NCBI GenBank assembly: GCA_944386675.1
Contig: CALXBY010000010.1
Location: 1-51,794, forward strand
Reading direction: 5' to 3'
Length of the DNA: 51,794 nucleotides
Source of the DNA: an uncultured Clostridia bacterium
GTDB taxonomy: Bacteria > Bacillota > Clostridia > TANB77 > CAG-508
Shown: positions 27,514 through 35,839 of the stretch, one piece after another
Layout of the letters: each line of letters opens with the position of its first letter
How positions within the stretch are numbered: position 1 is the stretch's first letter
Made by a program: the position numbers and the translations under genes
The notes under the pieces: model-generated
Told to the model about the DNA's origin: nothing
The model's input: only the letters and a program-made list of their open reading frames with translations
Database searches by the model: none

Positions 27514-28461
27514 ATGAAACAACCAGAATTTGATTTTTATGATAAAACTAGTTTAAAATCATATAACTTAGATAAAACTATGCGATATCAATTAGATATG
27601 TTAGATACATTAGATGTTTTTACTAGAAAACATTGTGAAAATGTAGCATCTTTAACTTGTAGACTTTGTGAATATTTACACTGCAATAAAGGCTTTACTG
27701 AATACTGTACAATCTGTGCTTACTTACATGATATCGGAAAATTATTTATACCACCTGCCATTTTGCAAAAACCTGGAAAATTGACAGACGAAGAATATGC
27801 AGTCATGAAAACACATACTACTCTAGGATATGAAATGTGTATGAAGGATTTAAAATTAAGGCCTTATGCTGCTGGACCTTTATATCACCATGAAGCTTTA
27901 AATGGAGCAGGCTATCCTCAAGGTTTAACAAAAAAAGATATTCCTTATGAAGGACAAATTATTAGAGTTGCCGATGAATATGATGCAATCGTTAGTAAAA
28001 GACAATATAAATCTCATGTTGGAATATCTGATACATTAAAGATTTTAATAGATGAAACGAAACCTTCTATTACGCCAGATTATTCTGGAAGTTTGAACCA
28101 ACTTGCAGAAGAAGCTAAGCTTGGAAAAAGTAACCCAGTTATTGTTCGTACCTTATTTAAAGTTGTTATTGATGATATTGGTTATGAAATTACTTGTACA
28201 CAAAGCTATGTAGATTCTTTAGAAGAAGATATTAAACGTTTTAAACAAATAGAAAAATATAGAGAAAAAATGGAAAAAGCAAAAAAAGAAAAAGATAAAA
28301 ACTATTATTTAGAAGGTATGAAACTTTTATTAAAACCTGGTGAAACACTTGAAAATACCAAGGAAATTTATCAAGAATATATAGAAGCCTATAATACTAG
28401 AAAAGCAATTATTGATAAATTATATAGTGAGATTAAATCTATAAAAAAATTACATGTTTAG
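27514..28461 (+). CDS. HD-GYP domain protein (probable cyclic-dinucleotide phosphodiesterase)
   Basis: A 315-residue protein whose residues about 30-175 form an HD-GYP domain: RKHCENVASL (first His), YLHDIGKLFIPP (HD plus GK), MKTHTTLGYEM, YHHEALNGAGYPQGL (HHE plus GYP), and IRVADEYDAIVSKRQYK. The family hydrolyses c-di-GMP or related dinucleotides. There is no receiver or membrane domain; the C-terminal ~140 residues are charged and helical. ATG 27514 has AGGAG nine bases before it. It converges with the mazF gene at a shared terminator. Confidence 0.85.
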   Translation: MKQPEFDFYDKTSLKSYNLDKTMRYQLDMLDTLDVFTRKHCENVASLTCRLCEYLHCNKGFTEYCTICAYLHDIGKLFIPPAILQKPGKLTDEEYAVMKTHTTLGYEMCMKDLKLRPYAAGPLYHHEALNGAGYPQGLTKKDIPYEGQIIRVADEYDAIVSKRQYKSHVGISDTLKILIDETKPSITPDYSGSLNQLAEEAKLGKSNPVIVRTLFKVVIDDIGYEITCTQSYVDSLEEDIKRFKQIEKYREKMEKAKKEKDKNYYLEGMKLLLKPGETLENTKEIYQEYIEAYNTRKAIIDKLYSEIKSIKKLHV

Positions 28462-28481
28462 ATTTATATATTTTTGAATAG

Positions 28482-28522
28482 ATAAAAGAGGATTTAAATT
28501 TAATTAAATCCTCTTTTATTCT
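28482..28522. terminator. Shared bidirectional terminator between the HD-GYP gene and mazF
   Basis: AAAAGAGGATTTAA and TTAAATCCTCTTTTATT form a strong hairpin with T-runs on both sides, between convergent stops at 28461 and 28516. Confidence 0.8.
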
Positions 28523-28866
28523 TCTAGCCCAAAGCTTACTCCTAAAGCATTATTTACCTGATTTATGATTTTTTCATCATCTATATGCCCTATTTTTTCT
28601 TTTAGTCTACTTTTATCTATTGTTCTTATTTGCTCTGTTAGAACTACGGAATTATTCTTTAGTCCACAACTTTCTGAATCAATTTCTATATGTGTTGGCA
28701 ATTTATTTTTCCCTGTTTGTGAAGTAATTGCTGCCGCGATTACTGTAGGACTATATTTATTCCCTAAATCATTTTGTATAATTAATACTGGTCTTATTCC
28801 CCCTTGTTCAGAACCTACTACTGGGCTTAAATCTGCATAAAACATATCTCCTCTTTTTATTACCAT
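28516..28866 (-). CDS. mazF: MazF/EndoA-family endoribonuclease toxin
   Basis: A 116-residue MazF/PemK protein that cleaves mRNA at short sequence motifs. Family features are [50 protein letters not shown] and the final VSFGL. ATG 28866 has GGGAG eight bases upstream; a start 15 bases further up lacks a site. No antitoxin gene of the EndoAI type precedes it: the region upstream holds only 71 bp before the GerS-like gene end. In many clostridia the partner is adjacent, so the cognate antitoxin must be elsewhere or missing. Confidence 0.92.
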   Translation of the reverse strand: MVIKRGDMFYADLSPVVGSEQGGIRPVLIIQNDLGNKYSPTVIAAAITSQTGKNKLPTHIEIDSESCGLKNNSVVLTEQIRTIDKSRLKEKIGHIDDEKIINQVNNALGVSFGLEE

Positions 28867-28937
28867 CTGTTTCACTCCCAATATTGTTATATTATCAAGT
28901 ATGTGTTTTATTTTAAATATTAGCTATTGTAAAGTTC

Positions 28938-29558
28938 TTAACTAGTAAACTTTACTTCCTTATATAATATGTAAATTAGTGTTTTTTTGCTATCATCTTT
29001 TATTTCCATTTTTGTAGGTTTTCCCGTTTCTTTACTTATATATAATGCTCTATATCTTGTATATTTACTATCTTTATTTTCAGTATATAGTATAATTTCA
29101 TTATTTTTTTCTTCTACTTTTTTTTCGTTATTTGATTTATAAGAATCTATAAACGTATTTAAGTCCATACAATTATCTGTCATATATTCATAATCATTGT
29201 ATATTTTGGAAATATCTAATCTTGTGTTTTCAACCTTTAGCTCATTTTCTTTTTTTATAATTTTTATTCCTTGTATATTTTCTGGTTCTATTATTTCTTG
29301 CTCTAATATATTTGGTGCTATGTATTTTTGTTTCATTATATATTTATTGGTGTTTTTATTACTTTTTATCTCAGCTTCTATTACAGTTTCATATTCACTA
29401 ATATTTAAAATATTATTAATGATTTCTTGACTACTCATAGTATTTCCAAATTTCATTTTTTTACTCTTATTCATATAAAAAAATATAAAAAGAAATGTGA
29501 TAGTTAAAATTAAAAGTACAATTACAATAATTCTTTTTAATAATTTATTTCTATTCAA
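28938..29558 (-). CDS. GerS-like lipoprotein-sorting-fold protein
   Basis: A 206-residue protein with one N-terminal membrane segment (IIVIVLLILTITFLFIFFY) and an extracytoplasmic domain with the pattern SQEIINNILNISEYE, SNKNTNKYIMKQKY, PNILEQEIIEPENIQG and LDISKIYNDYEY, which I associate with germination-lipoprotein GerS-related proteins (LolA-like fold). There is no lipobox Cys, so it is a membrane-anchored relative rather than a lipoprotein. The start is TTG at 29558 with AGGAGG seven bases upstream. A role in spore germination is inferred from the family only. Confidence 0.65.
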   Translation of the reverse strand: MNRNKLLKRIIVIVLLILTITFLFIFFYMNKSKKMKFGNTMSSQEIINNILNISEYETVIEAEIKSNKNTNKYIMKQKYIAPNILEQEIIEPENIQGIKIIKKENELKVENTRLDISKIYNDYEYMTDNCMDLNTFIDSYKSNNEKKVEEKNNEIILYTENKDSKYTRYRALYISKETGKPTKMEIKDDSKKTLIYILYKEVKFTS

Positions 29559-29630
29559 AAAAAGCCTCCTATATCAAAAAATAGCAAGTAATTTGCTCTA
29601 TTTAAAAACAAATTCTTGCTAAATTTTATT

Positions 29631-30605
29631 CTAAAGACTTTTAAAATATTCTTCTATTTTTTGTACTAATTCATTTTCTGTTTCTATCTTATTAATAGAA
29701 TTTCTAAATTCACTAGAATTTTTAAGATTTTTGGTATACCATGCTATATGTTTTCTTAACTCTTTAACTGCTATTTCTCCTTTTTCTTCAACAGCTAAAT
29801 TTATATGTTTCTTAATAATTTCTAATTTTTCCATATTAGAAGGCTCTTCTATCTCTTTACCATTTTCTAAATATTCTAATATCTCTTTAAATATCCATGG
29901 TCTTCCAAAAGTACCTCTTCCTATCATAATTCCATCTACACCAGTATATTCAAACATCTTTTTTGCAGATTCTCCGTCTATAACATCACCATTTCCAATT
30001 ACCGGAATATTCACACTTTCTTTTACCTGTTTTATAATATCTAAATCTGCTTTACCAGTATAAAATTCACTTCTTGTTCTTCCATGTACTGTTATGGCAG
30101 AAATTCCTACCCTTTGTGCTATTTTTGCAATTTCAACAGCCACCACATTTTCTTTATCCCATCCTTTTCTTATTTTTAATGTTACTGGAACTTTTGAATT
30201 TTCTATAACAGCTTTTAAAATCTTTTCTGCTTTTTCTAAATCTAATAATAATTTACTACCATCACCATTTTTTACAACCTTAGGTGCAGGACATCCCATA
30301 TTAATATCTACAATATCTGCAATATCACTTACATATTTTGCTGCATATGCCATTGATTCTTCATCACTACCAAAAATTTGCATACTAATTGGTCTTTTTT
30401 CTCCATCAGTATTTAATAATCTTTTTGTTTTTAAATCATTATGAAACATCGCTCTAGAGCTTGCCATTTCTGTACATACCATACCTGCCCCATATTGTTT
30501 GCATATCATTCTAAATGGTCTATTGGTTACACCTGCCATTGGTGCTAATATTAAATTATTTTCTAATTCCACATTTCCAATTTTTAATTTTTTAATATAA
30601 CTCAT
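29631..30605 (-). CDS. dusB: tRNA-dihydrouridine synthase
   Basis: A 324-residue FMN enzyme that reduces uridines in the tRNA D-loop. DusB-type motifs are LAPMAGVTNRPFR, VDINMGCPAPKVVKNGDGS (with the catalytic Cys), TLKIRKGW, ITVHGRTRSEFYTG, IGNGDV and GIMIGRGTFGRPWIF. The ATG at 30605 (MSYIKKLKIG) has GAGGAG upstream and fits the family start better than the ATG 12 bases before it. It lies downstream of the rodA terminator, so it is probably transcribed separately. Confidence 0.95.
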   Translation of the reverse strand: MSYIKKLKIGNVELENNLILAPMAGVTNRPFRMICKQYGAGMVCTEMASSRAMFHNDLKTKRLLNTDGEKRPISMQIFGSDEESMAYAAKYVSDIADIVDINMGCPAPKVVKNGDGSKLLLDLEKAEKILKAVIENSKVPVTLKIRKGWDKENVVAVEIAKIAQRVGISAITVHGRTRSEFYTGKADLDIIKQVKESVNIPVIGNGDVIDGESAKKMFEYTGVDGIMIGRGTFGRPWIFKEILEYLENGKEIEEPSNMEKLEIIKKHINLAVEEKGEIAVKELRKHIAWYTKNLKNSSEFRNSINKIETENELVQKIEEYFKSL

Positions 30606-30712
30606 TGCTCTCCTCATTTTTTATGATAATAATTAATTTCATTTCTTATATGTTAATATCACAATAAAATCTAGATAAAATGTATTTGTTTGTAAGATTT
30701 CTAATTTTCTAA

Positions 30713-30748
30713 AAATAAACAAAAAGGAAAATAAACTTTTCCTTTTTA
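30713..30748 (-). terminator. Terminator of the minD-minE-rodA operon
   Basis: AAAAAGGAAAA and TTTTCCTTTTTG pair around GTTTA on the minus strand at the rodA stop (30746). Confidence 0.7.
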
Positions 30749-31853
30749 TTGTACAAATATTGTTTTTTGTCTTTTTCCACTAATATTTAATAATATTCCT
30801 ATGAATATGAAATTTGTAATTAAAGAGCTACCTCCATAGCTTACAAATGGTAGTGGTACACCTGTTATTGGTAATAATCCCATAACCATACCGATGTTTT
30901 CTAGTACATGGAATAAAAATACGCCTGTTATTCCAATTGCAATTAGCGAACCTGCTCTATCTTTTGCAGTTTTAGCAATATAGATACATTTAGTTATTAA
31001 GTACACATATAACAAAATGATAGCACCTGCTACAATAAAGCCCATTTCTTCTCCAATAACAGAATATATAAAGTCTGTTGTTTTAGGATATAAAAATCCT
31101 AACTGTGTTTGGTTTCCTTTTAATAATCCCATTCCTGTTAGTCCACCTGCTCCAATCGCAAGTTTTGATTGTATAATATTATAACCTGCACCTCTAGGAT
31201 CTGACTCTGGATTTAAAAATACATCAATTCTTGTTTTTGCATGCTCTGGTAACACAAAATTATATAATAATGGTACAGCTATCACAATTAATAAGATTGT
31301 TCCAATAATATATTTTTTATCCAATCCTGCCGCAAACAACATTAAAGCTGTTGCTACTATATAGGCTAAAGCAGTTCCATAGTCTGGTTGCATAACAATT
31401 AATAAGATTGGCAATCCAACAACAGCCAATGCAATTAATAGTCTTGTCACTCTATTTATCTCATCTTGTCCTTTACGCTGTATCTTTAATATTGTATATG
31501 TTAAAAACAGGATAACAATGATTTTGTCAAATTCCCCTGGCTGGAATGAAAATCCAAAAATATTAAACCAGCTTGTTGCTCCATTAATTGGAGATGTAAA
31601 TAACACTCCTATTAATAATATAATAAATATGCCATATAATACTGGAGATGCCTTTAACAATAAGTTATAATCTATAAACATGACAACTACCATTGCGATA
31701 ATACTTACAGCAAACCATATAATTTGTTTTGTAAATTCTTCATATTCAGTTTCTTGTGTGGCAGAAAATAATGCAACTATTCCGGATAACACATAGAATA
31801 ATTGCAGTAATTAGAATTCCCCACTCCATATTTTTCAATTCTCTTTTTCTCAT
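30746..31853 (-). CDS. rodA: Rod-shape SEDS glycosyltransferase RodA (frame-split near the N-terminus)
   Basis: RodA polymerises peptidoglycan with a class B PBP during elongation. From 31853 the frame reads MRKRELKNMEWGILITAIIL, then GTT ATC CGG AAT and stops within 12 codons. After a +1 step at CGG (31782-31784) it reads V-I-G-I-V-A-L-F-S-A-T and continues for ~345 residues through many membrane helices with the SEDS motifs QPDYGTALAYI, KSGFQPGEF-like GFSFQPGEFDK, GAGGLTGMGLLKG, TDFIYSVIGEE, and PLPFVSYGGSS. A GTG at 31792 could start a shortened product that lacks most of the first helix. The start at 31853 has AGAGTGA upstream. rodA is third in the minD-minE-rodA operon, an elongation/division cluster. 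Loss would be surprising. Confidence 0.92.
31782..31784 (-). other. CGG codon at the +1 frameshift in rodA
   Basis: The minus strand reads GTT ATC CGG AAT in frame 0; skipping one base gives ATC GGA ATA GTT (I-G-I-V), the expected sequence at the end of the first RodA helix. Confidence 0.87.
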
Positions 31854-31874
31854 TAAATCACTCTTTTTCTTTCA

Positions 31875-32474
31875 TTAATTTTGATTTAATTTTTCTTTTG
31901 TTTCTTTTTCTTCTGCAACTTTTTCTTCATTTTCTAAGTCTATATTTTCTTCTTTATTTTCTACTTTTTCATCTGCTTCATCTTTTTGCTCTTCTTGCTT
32001 TTTCAAATCTGCATTTTCTGTATCTTCAGATTTGTCTTTAGACTCTTCTTTTTTTATATTTTTTTCATTTTTTATTTCTTTTTCTTGTACATTTTTTTCT
32101 TCTTTATTATTTTTTTCTTGTTTTTTAGTATTTGCTTCTTCTTTTTTATTATCTTGCTTATCTATTTTTCTTGCTTCATTTTTTATATTTAAAATAGGAA
32201 TATTCGCATATAAAGCTGGAGCTCCATTTGTTCCATCTTCATTTTCTTTATTTGTTAGTCTTACGTCTATTGCCCCTTCATCTATATCTATATATTTTTT
32301 TATTACTTCTATAATTTCTTGTTTCATTAATTCTAGAAAATCTGCTGAAACATTTGCTCTATCTTGCATAAGAACTAAATGTAATCTTTCTTTAGCAGCT
32401 TCTTTTGAATTTGGTGCCATTTTTTCTTCTTTTTTTCTCAATTTATTAAAGAATTTCATTATGCTCTCAAACAT
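31875..32474 (-). CDS. minE: Cell division topological specificity factor MinE with long charged tail
   Basis: A 199-residue protein. Residues 1-95 are MinE-like: an N-terminal amphipathic membrane-targeting helix (MFESIMKFFNKLRKKEE), then AAKERLHLVLMQDRANVS (MinD-binding segment), MKQEIIEVIKKYIDIDEGAIDVRL and a final beta strand (LYANIPILNI). MinE drives MinD off the membrane so the division site stays at mid-cell. Normal MinE is about 90 residues; here about 100 extra residues of almost pure K, E, N, D and Q follow. ATG 32474 has GGAGGG ten bases upstream. It sits between minD and rodA. Confidence 0.88.
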   Translation of the reverse strand: MFESIMKFFNKLRKKEEKMAPNSKEAAKERLHLVLMQDRANVSADFLELMKQEIIEVIKKYIDIDEGAIDVRLTNKENEDGTNGAPALYANIPILNIKNEARKIDKQDNKKEEANTKKQEKNNKEEKNVQEKEIKNEKNIKKEESKDKSEDTENADLKKQEEQKDEADEKVENKEENIDLENEEKVAEEKETKEKLNQN

Positions 32475-32504
32475 TCTTAAATTTCCCTCCAACTTTTTGT
32501 TTTA

Positions 32505-33299
32505 TTATGATTTCTTAAATAATCTTTTTAATTTTGCGAAAAAACCTTTTTCTCTACCTGGTATTGTAACCTCTATTTTTTCTCCTAATACTCTTTTTGC
32601 AATTTCTATATAAGCTTTTCCAGATGGTGCTCTTCTATTTTGAATAACTGGTTCTCCTTTATTTGTTTGTGTAATGATATATTCATCATCTGGCACAACA
32701 CCAATTAAGTCTATTGATAATAAATCTACAATATCATCAACATCCATCATTTCACCTTTTCTTACCATGTTTGGTCTTATTCTATTAATAACCAATTCTG
32801 GATTTTTTATATCAGATGATTCTAAAAGTCCTATAATTCTATCTGCATCTCTGATTGCTGATATTTCTGCTGTTGTAACAACAATTGCTCTATCAGCTCC
32901 AGCAATTGCATTTTTAAAACCTTGCTCAATTCCTGCAGGACAATCTATTAATATATAGTCAAATTCTTCTTTTAATTTTCCTACTAAATCTCTCATTTGT
33001 TCTTCATTTACTGCGCTTTTATCTCGTGTTTGGGCTGCTGGTAATAGGTATAACTCTTTGAATCGTTTATCTTTTATTAATGCTTGTCTTAATTTACATT
33101 TTTCTTCTACAACATCAACAATATCATATACAATTCTATTTTCTAGTCCCATAACAACGTCTAAGTTACGTAGCCCTATGTCTGTATCGATTAGTACTAC
33201 TTTTTTACCTTCTAATGCTAAACTTGAACCTAAATTTGCTGTTGTTGTTGTTTTTCCTACTCCACCTTTACCTGATGTTATAACGATTACTTCTCCCAT
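32505..33299 (-). CDS. minD: Septum site-determining ATPase MinD
   Basis: A 264-residue ParA/MinD ATPase that binds the membrane when ATP-loaded and positions the division inhibitor. The deviant Walker A is TSGKGGVGKTTTTANLG, followed by VLIDTDIGLRNLDVVMG (switch region), YILIDCPAGIEQGF (Walker B) and a C-terminal amphipathic membrane-targeting helix (FFAKLKRLFKKS). It opens the minD-minE-rodA operon; minC is not in the window. Strong ribosome site GGAGGAG and a consensus promoter precede it. Confidence 0.97.
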   Translation of the reverse strand: MGEVIVITSGKGGVGKTTTTANLGSSLALEGKKVVLIDTDIGLRNLDVVMGLENRIVYDIVDVVEEKCKLRQALIKDKRFKELYLLPAAQTRDKSAVNEEQMRDLVGKLKEEFDYILIDCPAGIEQGFKNAIAGADRAIVVTTAEISAIRDADRIIGLLESSDIKNPELVINRIRPNMVRKGEMMDVDDIVDLLSIDLIGVVPDDEYIITQTNKGEPVIQNRRAPSGKAYIEIAKRVLGEKIEVTIPGREKGFFAKLKRLFKKS

Positions 33300-33345
33300 A
33301 ATTCTCCTCCTTAGGATTTAAAAACACATATTTTTTGATGTGTAT

Positions 33346-33374
33346 ATCATATAACGAAATCCATTAATTGTCAA
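33346..33374 (-). promoter_or_regulatory. Promoter of the minD-minE-rodA operon
   Basis: TTGACA (33369-33374), 17 bp, TATGAT (33346-33351) on the minus strand. A small inverted repeat (ACACAT / ATGTGT, about 33324-33345) lies in the leader. Confidence 0.8.
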
Positions 33375-33469
33375 TGATAATCTTCACTAAAATTACAAAA
33401 AGATTGCTAAAATGTTACAATTTTGTTACAATTCTTTGTAATATTCTTATAACATTTTAAAGATTTTAT

Positions 33470-33517
33470 AAAAAAGTCTTAAATAGTTTACGTTCCTTAC
33501 TATTTAAGACTTTTTCG
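33470..33517 (-). terminator. Terminator after the pilin-like gene
   Basis: AAAAAGTCTTAAATAGT and ACTATTTAAGACTTTTTT pair around a 12-base loop. It separates the pilin-like gene from the min operon. Confidence 0.85.
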
Positions 33518-33565
33518 TTAAGTTTTTTAAACATCTTATCCTTTTGCTTTTAATTACCAGCTCCA

Positions 33566-35080
33566 CTACTGTATTTTCCAAGCTTTATCTGGTGAGCTTC
33601 CATCGATTCCCTCTCCACCTATTATACTAATGTTTGATTTTAGAGAAACTACCGGACGAACACCATTATATGTATTCATAGAAACAGAACCGTTAGAATC
33701 TATTAATCTATTATTAACATTTACACTACCGACATACACACGAAATAATCCAAAATAAACATTTCCTGGCTGTGCATGAGTAAAAGAACTTCCGAGCCAG
33801 TACCAGCACCCTTGTGTACTTCCTTGATAATTGCTACTTATTTCACTGTTTACACTATTTTTAAATAACATTTCATATTCTATGGCACTTGTACTTAAAT
33901 ATGTCTCTCCTATATAATTGTAATAATTACTATCTATTTCAATGCTCTCTCCATTTTCTAAATTCTTCCATTTTTTATTTTCTTTATCATAATATTTAAA
34001 ACTTGTTTCTGTTGATGTTCCTTTTATTCCATTGCTTCCTTTATATTCTATATTTCCAGTCTCTACATTCTTTGTATATGTAACATTATTTTCATATTCA
34101 AATATTTCTCCTTTTCCATACCCCTCTGTTTCTGGATTATATTTCGTAATTTTATTCACATCTTCTATCTTAATACTTCTTGCAGCAGTTGCCCCTTCAC
34201 CTTGTCCATATAATTCACTTATAGCATTAAGCTCATTTTCCCCATTTACATATCCTGTTTGCCCTTTTAAATAATAATATGTTCTTTCATTTTCTTCTTG
34301 CCCCCCACTATCTGGTCCAATATAATCTTCTGATACTAATAAAATTTCATTTGTTTCTTCATCTACACCTAATACTCTCCAACCATATTGATAGCTTGCT
34401 AGCTGAAAGATTTGCTCACCATAACCATTATTTTCCTTTGATGATTTATACTCTGTTTCTGTTGCACCTGCTTGTGGATCATAATCCACATAGTCTCCTA
34501 TTTTCAATTGCACAATACCATTTGTTATTATGGTTTCTCCATCTTCATTTTCTTCTTCATGCCAACTTTCTATTTCTTTCAAAACAACTGCTTCTGTATC
34601 TCCCTCAGTATAATCTGTATAATACATCTTTGTTGTATTGTTCTCTTGTACACCTACACCTTGTACATAAAATATATTATTGCTATTTTCATTAATAATA
34701 TATATATCTGTTAAGTCTGTTATGTTCTCATAATCATTTGCTTTATATCTTTCATAATCTTTACCATAATTTAAAGTTAGTCCATCTAAAATTTCTAATT
34801 CAATAATCAAAAATTTCCCAGTATCATTTGCACCAATAACACCTGCTGCTTGTAAATTACTTACATCTGTATATTCTGTTTGAGCTGGTATTTTTCCATA
34901 TTCAGAATAATATAAAGAAACTTTATCCCTTAAATTTGCTATATCATTTTGCATATTTGTTAAATTTTTTACATATATACTATCTTTTGCTGAATACACA
35001 AGCATACCTGTAATCGTTAAAATGATGATTACCACTATTGTTAAAGCAATCAGTGTAACACCTCTATTATTTTTTATCAT
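33566..35080 (-). CDS. Prepilin-like protein with DUF6273/lectin-like C-terminal domain
   Basis: A 504-residue protein. The N-terminus (MIKNNRGVTLIALTIVVIIILTITGML) is a class III-type prepilin signal: short basic leader, G before the hydrophobic helix. The C-terminal part has WYWLGSSFTHAQPGNVYFG, VGSVNVNNRLIDSNGSVS and NGVRPVVSLKSNI, as in DUF6273 and C-type-lectin/sulfatase-modifying-like surface domains. The middle is acidic with Tyr-rich beta sequences. It is probably a surface pseudopilin-linked adhesin or binding protein. No pilus assembly genes are in the window. ATG 35080 has GGAGG nine bases upstream. The gene interrupts the usual spoIVF-min neighbourhood. Confidence 0.7.
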   Translation of the reverse strand: MIKNNRGVTLIALTIVVIIILTITGMLVYSAKDSIYVKNLTNMQNDIANLRDKVSLYYSEYGKIPAQTEYTDVSNLQAAGVIGANDTGKFLIIELEILDGLTLNYGKDYERYKANDYENITDLTDIYIINENSNNIFYVQGVGVQENNTTKMYYTDYTEGDTEAVVLKEIESWHEEENEDGETIITNGIVQLKIGDYVDYDPQAGATETEYKSSKENNGYGEQIFQLASYQYGWRVLGVDEETNEILLVSEDYIGPDSGGQEENERTYYYLKGQTGYVNGENELNAISELYGQGEGATAARSIKIEDVNKITKYNPETEGYGKGEIFEYENNVTYTKNVETGNIEYKGSNGIKGTSTETSFKYYDKENKKWKNLENGESIEIDSNYYNYIGETYLSTSAIEYEMLFKNSVNSEISSNYQGSTQGCWYWLGSSFTHAQPGNVYFGLFRVYVGSVNVNNRLIDSNGSVSMNTYNGVRPVVSLKSNISIIGGEGIDGSSPDKAWKIQ

Positions 35081-35118
35081 TTGCATTTACCTCCAACCTT
35101 CTTTAGTATAGTTTACTA

Positions 35119-35829
35119 TTAATTGATTTTATTTTCAATAGGAATTTTTATATTTTTCATATCATATTTTTCCATTTCATTATTTATCGTTTCATATAAT
35201 TTTTTTCTGTTTCTATATATTTTGTTTTCTCTTATTTGTAATCCCCATAAAAACATAATCACTAAAAATATAGCAATATTTCTTAAATATAGTAACGCTA
35301 TACTACTGATGGCTGTTAATATAATTAATGTTATATATGATATATTATATATGTACTCTTCTGCTTGATATTTTCCTTTATAAAAATAAAGTATACCTTT
35401 TAGTATTCTTCCACCATCTAGTGGATAGATTGGTAATATGTTAAATATAACTAATGTAAGATTTGAAAAAATCATTAATATTTTGTCATTTTCACTAATA
35501 TAAAATACTGGACACATCCATAACATAAATATTATACAAATATTAGTAAGTGGTCCTGCTAGTGCTACAAATATCTTTTTTATTTCTAATAGATTTCCTT
35601 TTTTTATTTTTATATTATAATCTTTTTCTTTTATATCAAAGCTAATAGATACTCCAAATGGTTTTATTTCCATTTTATCCGGTTTCATTCCTAGTAAAAT
35701 TCCAGCTATTAGATGACCACATTCATGTATGACGGCAAATATCATTATCATGGCATATATTTTTATTTGATTCGTGATAAGAAATAGCAGTATAAATATA
35801 AATATTTTTAAATCAATTCTAAATTTCAT
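35119..35829 (-). CDS. spoIVFB: SpoIVFB-like site-2 (M50) metalloprotease
   Basis: A 236-residue polytopic membrane protease. The zinc motif HECGHLIAG and the second ligand site in LPIYPLDGGRILKG match M50 proteases. SpoIVFB cleaves pro-sigma-K in the mother cell late in sporulation. The gene directly follows an M23-domain membrane gene (stop 8 bp before), the same order as spoIVFA-spoIVFB in Bacillus, and lies beside minD as in the Bacillus min-spoIVF cluster. ATG 35829 has GAGGAG upstream; an ATG three bases earlier is possible. The substrate in this organism is inferred. Confidence 0.87.
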   Translation of the reverse strand: MKFRIDLKIFIFILLFLITNQIKIYAMIMIFAVIHECGHLIAGILLGMKPDKMEIKPFGVSISFDIKEKDYNIKIKKGNLLEIKKIFVALAGPLTNICIIFMLWMCPVFYISENDKILMIFSNLTLVIFNILPIYPLDGGRILKGILYFYKGKYQAEEYIYNISYITLIILTAISSIALLYLRNIAIFLVIMFLWGLQIRENKIYRNRKKLYETINNEMEKYDMKNIKIPIENKIN

Positions 35830-35839
35830 CATTTCTCCT

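Noticed and set aside
393-31853. Ordinary pseudogene decay of the glucan synthase gene, dapL and rodA
   Set aside because: Each has only one defect, the rest is fully conserved, and rodA and dapL are normally important; error or decoded frameshift is more likely.
33566-35080. Diversity-generating retroelement target
   Set aside because: The C-terminal fold is suggestive, but no template repeat or reverse transcriptase is visible.
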